Origin: Rhizopus arrhizus
Taxonomy: Eukaryota; Mucoromycota; Mucoromycetes; Mucorales; Rhizopodaceae
Assembly: GCA_024220505.1 (NCBI GenBank)
Contig: JAKZZE010000011.1
Coordinates: forward strand, 992,001 to 1,056,000
Direction of reading: 5' to 3'
DNA: 64,000 nt
Positions 23,883 through 33,530 of the stretch are shown in pieces. Both the position numbers and the translations under genes were made by a program. Below the pieces are notes generated by a model. The model was not told the origin of the DNA and made no database searches. It worked only from the letters and a program-made list of their open reading frames with translations. Numbering within the stretch: the first letter of the stretch is position 1; each line of letters opens with the position of its first letter.

Positions 23883-25005
23883 CAAAATATAAACTATTTA
23901 GTAATGTCATATTCCAATGTACTTTAAACCGATTCATATTCAATTTATAAGAAATCAGAGTAGTGAATGCTTTATGTCGTATTTACCTCATTAAATACTT
24001 ATTATTCGTATGAGATTATTCAGATCTTATATAAGAAATAACAAGTACTGAATACATAATATTACTTATTACACATTCCCTAAAACTCATATACAATATT
24101 TATATTATTCAAGCTCAATACCAAAATTGACCTTGAGCTCACTTTGGTCTCTGAATAATTCCATTTCCTATATAAAGGCGTAGTTTGATTAAATGGGTTC
24201 TCTCTCTCGTCTTGAAATCTAATAAAGAGGTTACATAGAGACTCATTCACTAGTTTTCAAGTACTATTTTCCCCATTTTTATTATCTGCAATTATCTCAC
24301 TTTAAAAAGATTTATTACAGTCTTTTCTCTATTATTCGGTCATAACTAATTCCACTCCTTTAACTCTATACAAATTGTTTTAATATAGCTCCTGATACAA
24401 TGAGACATAAATGAAAGATAAATCTGCTTAAGAAATAATTATAAGCAGTTCACTTGCATAACTAGAAGCAGACCTTATTAAAGTTTATTCATACTAGATC
24501 TACAGCCATAATTGATTATAATAGTACCTTGAGAGAGATTCAATTGAGCCTTCATGAAAAGGATATAGATATTAGATACAATAATATTAAATAAAGATAT
24601 AACTTTTTAAGTCTTGTTGAATTTTATAGTCTTTCTTATTCTTACGAGATAACACACTGTTTATGAATATCAAATGAAGCTGTTTTATAATTAAACATAT
24701 ATATCCTTTTCTCAATACAATTCATTAACAAAATTATTTATGTATTCAATGCAGTAAATAAGATTTTTGACGAGTTCTTCTTTTCCTAATTCTACCTAAA
24801 AAGAAAGTTAATTGTTGTATGATTGGGTTTAACTACATCTATTTTATTTATATAAAATTAACTGATATAAAATAGATATTACATTAGAAATATATTTGCA
24901 TGATTGATTTATTACATATTATGATAATGAAACGATAAGCAACAATATCTATTTTTTTTTTTTTATTATTTTTTTTTAAAAGAGACTTCTATTTAGGAAG
25001 TGTCA
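23883..25005. other. AT-rich spacer, no gene seen
   Basis: Extremely AT-rich sequence with only short low-complexity ORFs, lying between two mobile-element loci. No feature supported. Confidence 0.5.
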
Positions 25006-25025
25006 ATCCCCGTATAATAGGGGAT
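25006..25025. terminator. small hairpin 3' of the RPD/ExK gene
   Basis: ATCCCC at 25006-25011 pairs with GGGGAT at 25020-25025 across an 8-nt loop, 9 nt past the stop codon of the minus-strand gene. It is a GC-rich island in AT-rich DNA. It may affect the 3' end of the transcript or be the edge of an element; role not shown. Confidence 0.35.
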
Positions 25026-25033
25026 CGCAGCGA

Positions 25034-25852
25034 TTACCGAACTTTGCCTTGGCCATCCTGAACTGGATCAATCACCTTGACAATATCGTTGAAGATTCCT
25101 ACAACTTTGGCTATTCTGTTGATATAACCAAAAACTGCAGGAATCCCATTCACAGTGCTAGGGAAGGTGAAGGTGTCCAGCTCGACCATGATATAGACGT
25201 CATTCGATTTTTTCTGCATTATATAGAATGACATCTTGGTTCCAACTGCTTGGATCAAGAAGGAGCTTCCAAGTCGATGAATATCGATGGCATTCTTTCC
25301 AAACACGCCCAATCTGACCAGATCGTACTGGATTTTTTTTGCATCATTTTTTTGTGAGGCTGATTTAGCCTCAAAAAACCCAATTGTCACCATGGAGCCG
25401 TTTCTGTTGGCGCGGAAGTAGCCATCGGGTCGCCGGCGGGAAATGTCAAACTGCTTGCTTTGACATTCATGGTTGTTCTCGTTACTTATTTTGAAATAGA
25501 AGGTATTTGGTGAATCTATATCATCAAATAAAGACTGGATGATTGGTAGGATGAATCGGCTTTTTAGATCATCTTCCTTGATCGTTTCTTCAAGATCGTC
25601 CATTGGAAAAGTTTCAAGCATTTTTTTGAAGAACTTGATGATGGCTTTTTCTATCCCACTTGATTCCAGTATGGCCTGGTCCATTTTAAAGCACCCTTGT
25701 TCCCTCGAAATCGAACGGTCGTACACTTGTTCAACAATCAATAAGATTGGGATCATCTTGCTATATGGGATATCATAATTGTAGGTGTTTAAGTCCTCTT
25801 TGACTCTTGATCTTACTACTTCTAAGCTCTTTCCAACAAAACAACTGGCCAA
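25034..25852 (-). CDS. lineage-specific protein with PD-(D/E)XK nuclease-like motif
   Basis: An intron-free ORF of 272 residues, or the surviving exon of a longer gene. The central part reads DDLKSRFILPIIQSLFDD, then RRRPDGYF, about 12 residues later GFFEAKSA, then YDLVRLGVFGKNAID and FLIQAVGTKMSFYIM. The order RPD - ExK - helix with DLVR is that of restriction-endonuclease-like folds (PD-(D/E)XK), with Asp in RPD and Glu/Lys in EAK as candidate metal ligands. A second member of the same pattern is broken at the right edge of this window (RPDASI, GEVKSQ, LDLIRVARL). Many copies of such proteins occur in mucoralean genomes and their role is not established. Loss of the N-terminal part is possible because the first 60 residues have no counterpart in the second copy. 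Confidence 0.55.
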   Translation of the reverse strand: MASCFVGKSLEVVRSRVKEDLNTYNYDIPYSKMIPILLIVEQVYDRSISREQGCFKMDQAILESSGIEKAIIKFFKKMLETFPMDDLEETIKEDDLKSRFILPIIQSLFDDIDSPNTFYFKISNENNHECQSKQFDISRRRPDGYFRANRNGSMVTIGFFEAKSASQKNDAKKIQYDLVRLGVFGKNAIDIHRLGSSFLIQAVGTKMSFYIMQKKSNDVYIMVELDTFTFPSTVNGIPAVFGYINRIAKVVGIFNDIVKVIDPVQDGQGKVR

Positions 25853-26099
25853 GTCATCGTTGTTGTAATTCTTTTGAAGGAGTAGAATTGATGACAGAGA
25901 AAGTATTTGGTGAAAATGCTTTTCAAAGACTACACCGCTAGAATTAATTTGGTCACGAAAGAGAACTTAGTATTTATGGAAGCAGGATGATACGTCAACT
26001 CCATCTACAACGTATCTATTCGGCATTGACGGAAGGGTAAGGTTCTCAGAAAAAAGCCGTCTATTTCTTCCGTGATGTTTGTTGCTACGGAAAGTTGAG

Positions 26100-26975
26100 T
26101 TACCGTAGAAGGTGAACTAATCGGTCGGCAAACTCATCATCCGGTCTTTCCCACTCTTCTTGTAGAGCCACCTTCAATTGCTGCAAGCTTTTGACCGACG
26201 ATCTTTTTCTCTCGATTTGTCTTTCAAGAGCATTCCAAACATGCTCAATGGGCCAGTGCTCAAAACCCCTGATTTGGTGGGTTTCCTTCCACTAACGAGC
26301 ATAACCACCTATATGACAGGAAGCTTCATCCTCTTGGAAGATAAAATCCCTCTCCTGATGCATTGTGACATTTGTAAACCAAGGATGAAACTTGTTGGCC
26401 AAAATATTGATATATATTTCTTGGTTTATGGAACTGGTATCAATAATTTCTAAAGGTCCGAAACCTCCTCCCCAAAGACATCCCCAAACCATAGGTGCCC
26501 ATGCTCTGCTTGCCCTCCTATTGATATCAAAACCAGCTTTATCGATAAAAATACAGTTTCTTGAAAAATCCATATTCGTATTGCTCCACTTGACGACCCA
26601 ATCGTAGCGTTTTTGAACATTTTCTTTGCTTGTTCTTGCTTCAGGCCAGCAAGTAGTTTGCTTCATACTAAGATTACGCTCACTTCTCATAAACTCGTGC
26701 ACTCTGCACTTTTTAATCTCGTGACCTTCAAACTTGTTTGTGAGCATCTTGACAACATTTTGAAAGTATGCATTTGCATTATCGTCAAAAAACTCATAGA
26801 CTTTGTTTATGCTCCTCCTGCAATCTAGACTTCCGTTTGTTTTGGCGATTGGATTTTTTTTTTCAAGAGTGAAAGTATCTGGGTTCTCCTGTAGTTTCTT
26901 CCACCAAGTACGCGTAATACTTTCTTTGAGACCAGCTTTTCAGGCAGCTGCAGCAACTGACATTATATGTTGGTC
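26100..26975 (-). mobile_element. Tc1-like transposase relic, second copy
   Basis: Minus-strand frame from about 26975: HIMSVAAAA, a stop, KAGLKESITRTWWKKLQENP (N-terminal helix-turn-helix region), then frame-shifted into VKMLTNKFEGHEIKKCRVHE, RYDWVVKWSNTNMDFSRN, the first Asp in CIFIDKAGFDINRR, WGCLWGGGFGPLEIID, the second Asp in FQEDEASCHIGGYAR, a TAG, and PIEHVWNALERQIERKR with the third acidic residue. The usual SPDLNP-type motif before the final Glu is missing (EHWPIEHVW), an in-frame deletion of about eight residues. All three acidic positions remain but the frame is interrupted, so it is inactive. It is distinct in sequence from the first Tc1-like copy. Confidence 0.82.
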
Positions 26976-27324
26976 TTGTAATGAAAAAAGGCTGTCTTGG
27001 ATCAAACGTGTATTCCATGCACTTATTTGAAGAGCCCAAATTTAGTTTCATGGTAATACCTTTGCTTTCTTCAGTCTGTTCTTGATCTGGTAGTGTATTG
27101 ACTTTCCGTTCAAGATACGAGTAGAGATTAACCAACTGCTTTATAGCAAAAAAAATCTGTGTTTCGTCTACGACCATCTCTTCATTCCCATTCTCATCGT
27201 CAATATTTCCCTTGCCATCTTTAAAAAAAAGACTAGTTTCGACATGTTGTAAATAAAAAGAACAGTGTGAAATTAATTGTTCGCAATCCGCGAAATTAAC
27301 TTCAAACCAATGGAAAGCCGCCAC
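26863..27324 (-). CDS. uncharacterised ORF overlapping the transposase N-terminus
   Basis: An open frame of 153 codons. Its first 110 residues (for example FHWFEVNFADCEQLISHC and IFFAIKQLVNLYSYLERK) look protein-like, with a helical segment and acidic linker. Its last 45 codons lie in a different frame over the start of the Tc1-like transposase, so the real reading probably shifts frame near 26970 and the upstream part may be an N-terminal extension of that transposase. No known domain recognised. It ends the interval downstream of the Fanzor gene. Confidence 0.3.
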   Translation of the reverse strand: MAAFHWFEVNFADCEQLISHCSFYLQHVETSLFFKDGKGNIDDENGNEEMVVDETQIFFAIKQLVNLYSYLERKVNTLPDQEQTEESKGITMKLNLGSSNKCMEYTFDPRQPFFITRPTYNVSCCSCLKSWSQRKYYAYLVEETTGEPRYFHS

Positions 27325-27718
27325 AAATTTATTTTAAAGTCCATATTTTTTTTGACAGTGGAACGACTGCATCATCTTCATATTAGTTTGGAAAAAGGCT
27401 ATTGGACTGTAAAAAAAAGATTGTGAAATACATAAGGCTTGGAAGTATTGATTAAAGTCTTGTATCTGCTACGATGAATATCTGTTGTAAGAAAGTTTAT
27501 ACAGTGTTTTAATCCAAAATGAGACGATTTAATAAAATAAGTTAGACGGCTTAAAAGATAAAAGAGACTAACGTCAGATTTTTTTGAGACAAGTGAGTAA
27601 AGAAAATTAGACAATACAGGTTCTTTTTGTAGACACATGTTCAAAAAAATGTTGACGAGCAATCCCTTATATTATTGTTCAAAGACTTACACTATATCTG
27701 GGATTAATGCAGCGTTAA
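27325..27718 (-). other. 3' flank of the Fanzor gene, candidate guide-RNA region
   Basis: No supported protein. For characterised Fanzor loci the guide (omega) RNA is encoded at and after the 3' end of the nuclease gene, so this non-coding interval is where such an RNA would be sought. I cannot see a diagnostic structure by eye. The sequence TTGACAGTG occurs here near 27352 and again near 29883 just upstream of the gene, in the same orientation. Confidence 0.3.
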
Positions 27719-29859
27719 CTACAAAGGATTATTTTGTCTTTTCGTCGGTTGACTAGTACTAGCTGATGGTGATGGCATATCCTTTCTTTTAGAGCCGGTG
27801 GAGAGAGATTTTTTCGATCTGCAGAAACGTTCTGGTCTTTCACCATTTGCACGCAGGCTAAAAAGGATTTGTCTAAAGTTTAACGTAGCAGCCATATCAC
27901 GATTCCAAAGACGACGAAGAGGGGCTTTATCAGTAGTTTCTATTGTGCTCATCACAGCCTTTAAACATTGTTGGTTTTTGCACCTGAGCAGAAATTATGA
28001 AAGCTTGTTATTTTTTTTTACTTGCATATAAAAAGCACTTACCTTAAAAGGCCATGACGGTCTACAACGGGATACTTTTCTCTTTGATATGGTCTAGGAT
28101 TCTGCACTTTTTTAAACGTTTCAAGTTCACCATTTTGGCAAGAAGGGCACAGACTAGAAGTCCGGAACTCGTCAAGGAGGTACACCTGGAAGCCTTCTTT
28201 GGCTAACATTCTTCTCATTCCGACACCTCTAATGGGTTCATGATACTTTACCTTTCCTGCCGACTAATTACCAAGTATTAAGATAGAATCATTCCCAAAC
28301 CTCTCTCTAAGCTTCTTGGCTAACCGTTTGTCTGCTTGTTGCTGATTGATGAAACTTGAGAACTTCATTTTTCTAAAGGGTAAAAAACCACCGGCACCCT
28401 GATCTTCTGCTGCAGGGCGATCTTCATTTAAGTAGTACGCTTTCATGACATGGGTGACTTTAGCTCTTTCTTGAAGATACTCGATAAACTTGTCTTTGTT
28501 GACAGTTGAAGATTTGAAATGCGACAGGGAAAGCTCGGCTGCAATCACTTCGTCTCTCTTCAAGTTGTTCCTGAGCTTCCTGAATTTTCTAGATTTAGTT
28601 TCGATTGGTTTTTGGTTGCTTGTATATCGGTAAATCATTTTATTTTCAACAGTACTCTTTTCATGCATACAGTAAAGCAAGTCTCGACGGCCAGGATCAA
28701 TTAATACACATTTGCCAACACCAGCCAGCAACTCTTCTTTTCCCAACTTCTCAATGTACTGGAATTCTTCTGCTTTAATAGACTTTGGCTTTCCACCACT
28801 GCTGCCACCTTTCTTCATTGTATCGTAGCTTTGCTTTAACACCGACACACCTACGCCATCTGTGTATATCGTACCTCTAAACTTCATGATCCTTCTTTCT
28901 CCTTGTGGTTTCATCGCTTTTGATCTAACATCAAGAACGGCTCCCCATACTACTTCTTTATCCAAGTGGCTGATGATGGAATTCTTCAAGATTTGAGTAT
29001 TTAAAATATATGTATCAATCGTCATATACGATGGTATGAAGCCCTTTCTTAATGGAAAACAATTGAATGATTTGTTTTGAAGCGCTTCGCACATGCTTGA
29101 TAGTCTATAGTACGCTTTTATGTGCTTGAGAGGATTAGCTTTGCAGTCGTAATAGATCGAGCCTTTCGCAAATCGATAATCCGTCGAATACGAGTCAAAA
29201 AGATTACGGATTTTATCTAAATCATTTGAGGAGAAAAACTCTTTGGGAACATCTTCAATGCTCCTTGACGATATAACCAACTTGACCTTGCTTATCTGCT
29301 CTGTTATTGTCTTTATAGTTGCCACAATCTCCTTCTCTGTTCCCTCGTTTTTCTTCATCTCGCTTTTCAGCGCCTTGATTCTTTCGTTCTTCTTTAAGAG
29401 CAAGTTAAGAAACATTCGAACTTTGTTTCCGAATTGAACCTTGACCCCATTCAGATAAGCAGTGACGATCTTTACTACTTCATATGAGGCTATCTGATGA
29501 GCATACTTCATATTAATTGGCTCGTACGAACAGCACTGAAAGTACTGGTGTCGATAGTTGAGTACTAGCCCTTTGTAAGTTCTTGATTTTGTCGAAGCTT
29601 TCTGCTTGTCTGGTTTGTAGTTTTTGAGGAGTGACAAAAAGACTTCTTTAAAAAAGTCAACATTAATGAAATCCTCCAAGGGAAACGCAGGGTTATTTTC
29701 CAGTTCATGAATAAAGATGTACTTCAAAAAGGAGAATGTATGTGACACAAGGGTATGAACATTAGCTACAAGCGTCTTGAGTAGCGGAATATATTGTGGC
29801 TTCCACCCAATACCAGCGATTGAACTTTTAACTGTTATGATTTTTAGAGGCGGTTCCAT
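27719..29859 (-). pseudogene. Fanzor RuvC nuclease (eukaryotic TnpB relative), one nonsense codon
   Basis: Two exons (29859-28043 and 27983-27719) joined by a GTAAGT..CAG intron give 694 codons. The N-terminal half is the family-specific recognition part (SSIAGIGWKPQ, LEDFINVDFFKEVFLSLL, ASYEVVKIVTAYLNGVKVQF). RuvC-I is KCVLIDPGRRDLLYCM with the catalytic Asp. RuvC-II region is LRERFGNDSILILGN, and the Glu in LLDEFRTSSLCPSC is the likely rearranged catalytic acid described for Fanzors. A zinc ribbon (CPSC ... CKNQQC) and RuvC-III (LWNRDMAATLNF) follow, then a basic tail. Codon 532 is TAG (28266-28264), exactly where relatives have a Trp after ILGN; everything downstream is open and conserved. 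Fanzors are RNA-guided DNA nucleases carried by transposons. The single lesion suggests recent loss, read-through or a sequencing error. Confidence 0.9.
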
Positions 29860-30369
29860 AAAGAAAAATAAAAGATAAATTGACAGTGTTTTTTATTACT
29901 GTTGTCATTTGTGCTGTCATTGTCTTTTGACAACATATTGTCATTGATAGAATGGAGTTAGAACAATGAAACAATTCTATCTATAATCTTATACTATATG
30001 ATATGATGAATAATGATCAAATAGTTCAGTGCTTCATAACATAATGTCTCGATGATGAATTATAAACTCTGCCCCTCTTTGACATTATGAAGAAAGTGCT
30101 TATACTGTTGCCATTTCAGATACAGCACTACAAAGCTAATGATATGTGTGCATACAGCCAGTTGCTCGATTACATTGCACTCCACAGTAAAAGGTGGAGA
30201 ATGATAGTATGATAAAAAAAATCGTCTACAAAAGGAATCTGCATTGTCTAATTTGTTTTTTTTACTTGTCTCAAAAAAATTTGACGTTCGTCTCTTTTAC
30301 CTTTTAAAGTGTCTAATTTATTTTATTAAATCGTTTTATTTTAGATTAAAACACTATATTATCCACTCG
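29860..30369. other. 5' flank of the Fanzor gene with repeated TGTCATT motifs
   Basis: Within about 70 nt upstream of the Fanzor start the heptamer TGTCATT occurs at least three times on the + strand together with its partner TGACA, giving several short overlapping inverted repeats. A CTCCAC/GTGGAG inverted repeat lies near 30180-30198. These could be element ends or regulatory sites; not proven. Confidence 0.35.
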
Positions 30370-30761
30370 AGCCAATTTGCATAGAATCATCCCAGCAAAG
30401 GTAGATGACGACTATTGCCAATTGTACAAGCTACCAGAAACAGAGCAGCATATGCTCTTTACTTGTATTCAAAAGCAAGACTTGTGGAACGCAGCCTTCA
30501 AGAAATACTAGTCAAATCCTAAAGATCCCAACTGTAGCTCAATATTCGAGGATTTATCCACACTTAGGTTATCCAAGTATTACATCTTACACTATCATGA
30601 CAAGTTTACAATCTATGATTTTTTTTGCTACAGTCATTCGATTCATTTGGAAAGCCCACTGGCAACAATTCTTTGAACAGACTCCTGTCGTGGATGAGAT
30701 TGTCATCAATCAAATCCAGAAGGAGCTATTGAAACTATCTGCTTACAATTCTCTATGCTAA
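30370..30761 (+). pseudogene. LINE reverse-transcriptase C-terminal fragment
   Basis: One frame reads AKVDDDYCQLYKLPETEQHM then LFTCIQKQDLWNAAF, the C..C/E..HM.F.C pattern of the zf-RVT domain found at the end of fungal non-LTR reverse transcriptases (first Cys pair partly lost). A stop and a frameshift follow, and the last part (FFATVIRFIWKAHWQQFFEQ) is in another frame. It shares its final segment type with the fragment at the left edge of the window. A dead 5'-truncated insertion. Confidence 0.65.
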
Positions 30762-33215
30762 TTTCTTTTGTATTTTTATAAGTCACTGTTTAATACACTT
30801 GTATCGCTCTTAATCCTTATACTCTTTGATGAGTTTTAATAAACATTGATAATTAGACCTGAAGAACAAAATAGGAAATGTTATTATGCTAGAATCATCT
30901 TGAACTTTTATTTTATAGCGTATTCCAAAGATATATAAGAGTGAAATAAACAAACTTTTAACAATTAATCGAATTTAAGCTCGGTCAAAATATAAGATAA
31001 AGAAGGGAGGGAAAATAAATCATATACTAAAGAGATAATAATAATAAAAATGAAGGGTGGGATAATAACATTTCTTATTTTGTTCTGACGGTCTCAAACA
31101 ATTCTTAAGAGAATTTTCTCGACCTAGAATAAATTTATTTTCTCAATCTTTTTCTCAATTTTTTTTCTTGGCTATTATCAATTTAGCTCTAACCTTTTCT
31201 CAATTTTAGTGAAAATATTTTATCAAATCTGGCTTTAAATTTATCATTTTATTTCAAAGCCTTTCTCAATTTTACTGAAAAATACAATACATATAAAGAA
31301 AATTCAAAAACGGATATTGTTTTTAAAAAAAGATCTGTTGAGCCCCCAAGTTACTTTTCCAAGCTTGGAATAAGAGATGCAATTGATATTTAGTTGTGTT
31401 GTCTCGTCCTTAAGGATTGCGATAACTGCATTTAGAGATAATTAATACTAGAGAGCTATCAATGATATCTTATTTCATATGTTCGTCAATGATTTGTATG
31501 AAGGCCATAGTTACAGAACTCAAAACTCGACAATATTAATAATCAATTAACGGATATCTCAGTAATTGACCTCTCCTTAAATACGACTTTATTCATTGCA
31601 AATCTTTTTTTTTTTGTTAATATTTTGATTGCTATGAGATGTAGTCCTTAATGAATTGCGCGATTAATGTATGCTGGTCGACTTCTTGGCATTGATTCTG
31701 GGATGGTGGCCTAATATATACAAGTATATACATAAAAAGTTACTAGGTTCCTATGCTTTATAATCAGTAGATACAAAATTATACAAGGAACTTCATGTAA
31801 CAACAAAATAAAATGTGTAGGCCATATCAAACTTGTACCATAGCAGGAACGAATAAAGAAAAGAATTGCTATTATCTATTAATAGCATATTGCCATCAAA
31901 TGCTAGACATTTTCTCGAATTTTTGTCATCAAGTTGTACCCTTGTCATCTACTGCTTGAGCCCAACTTCAACTGGATACAATGACTAGCGTTGTCTAAAG
32001 CAAAGTCTCATGAAATTTTGCAAACAACAAGAATGTGATCAGTTGTTTAAAGCAGCAACTCTATGTTATAATTATAGCAATGCATTTTAAAGAATATGTG
32101 CTTCATGATTTGAGCTCACAGCCATCCTTTCTCCTTTTTTTTATATAATCCTTTTGTTCTTCAAAATTGTCTCATATACGTTAAATAAGTGTAGCTACCT
32201 TAAACTCAAATTCGTAAATCCCATGCTTTAACCGCGTACATAAAAGAATGTCTCGATTTAGAATATGCCTTTTGGCCTTTAGTGGGGACTTTGTTTTATG
32301 AAAGCAAGTTCATTTTATCACTGCAAACTTTGCAGGTTCTTACCTGATGCTTGCATCCAGTTCTCTTTATGCTTTTCATAGAAGCTCAAGGATGATACAT
32401 TTTGAATACTTGTCTTTGAAGAGCATCTGCCAAGATGATTAGTGTAATTCATGCTTACAACTAACCCTAATATGGTATATTTGATCCTCTTGATGTATAA
32501 AAACATGAAAAGTAGTTGGTGCTTCATTATTATCACAAGCTTAATTTTTTTGCCAACAAAGAGTTAAAAGGGGCTGTTATTTCATAATAGAAATGAAAAC
32601 TGAATTCAAAGAAACGCAAAAGAAAGGGATGGTTGAGTGTACATATATAAGTTAGAGGCCCCTTCTTTTTCGTTATCTTGGGAAGTTTTTTTTTACTTAT
32701 TTAGGGTAAATAAGTGCATCCTATTGGTGATAATTGGAGACAAATACTCACAGTAAAAGAAGTAAGGGTAGTTGACTAGTTTATAAGACAAATAATATGA
32801 GTATCTATTCACACCAAAAACTTACTTTACTCTTTAATAGATGAAAAGTACACGTAACCCATCACACATGAAAATCACAGAAACATAGGTCGATGATATC
32901 TTGACAACACATACCTGCCAAAATATCCAACCAATTACTTTTGGTTATCTTTATTTGTCAAAGTATGTCAGTTTTATTAAAGTTTTTTCAAGGATAAGAA
33001 TCAAGATTCAGTAGTATGTAAGCATCTGTGATTTATCAAGGATTATTTTTATACTTGAACCTTATCAGAACAAGCTAAAGTAAATGATTAAAGAAAGCTG
33101 GTGATTGATTTATAGCTGGTATTATCATTTTGGTAGAGTTCTTTAATTCTCAATAAACTCAAAATTAGGATCGACGTTTGACGCAAGTCTTGCATTCGTT
33201 TGGCCTGATTTTATT
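30762..33215. other. AT-rich spacer, no gene seen
   Basis: About 2.4 kb with repeated TTTTCTCAATTTT-like segments between 31.1 and 31.3 kb and only short low-complexity ORFs. No gene or RNA recognised. Confidence 0.5.
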
Positions 33216-33302
33216 TTACCAGAAACTCTTGGTATAAGCTCCGACTGCACCTAAACGAGCAAAGTCATCTATGGTTTGCCAACCTAAAGAGGAGAATAGG
33301 AT
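33216..33302 (-). other. orphan last exon of an unidentified gene
   Basis: On the minus strand a pyrimidine tract and CAG are followed by 28 open codons (ILFSSLGWQTIDDFARLGAV, then GAYTKSFW) and a TAA. The composition is strongly coding-like and unlike its surroundings. No upstream exon is visible before the next gene starts, so it is either a relic or a small exon of a gene I could not assemble. Family not recognised. Confidence 0.35.
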
Positions 33303-33444
33303 CTGAAAAAAAGATGAAGCTTTTGTGATTTTTTTTTTTTTTTTCCCATTCCACTGACTTTATTTTCCAATATTTGATAATTACAAGGAGAGGATAGTAT
33401 TCTCACAAATCAGGAAAGAGAATAAAAGGGCTACTTGCATATCT

Positions 33445-33452
33445 TATATATA
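33445..33452 (+). promoter_or_regulatory. TATA element
   Basis: TATATATA lies about 80 bp upstream of the ATG of the membrane-protein gene, followed by a CT-rich leader. Confidence 0.45.
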
Positions 33453-33530
33453 CGCTCTTTCACAACATCCCACCTTTTTCTCTCTCTTTCTCCCCGATTT
33501 CTTTTTCTCTAGCAACACATTTTACAATTA

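Noticed and set aside
23534..23950. 138-codon plus-strand ORF containing a long Phe run
   Set aside because: Antisense of the Tc1-like transposase and the poly-T tract.
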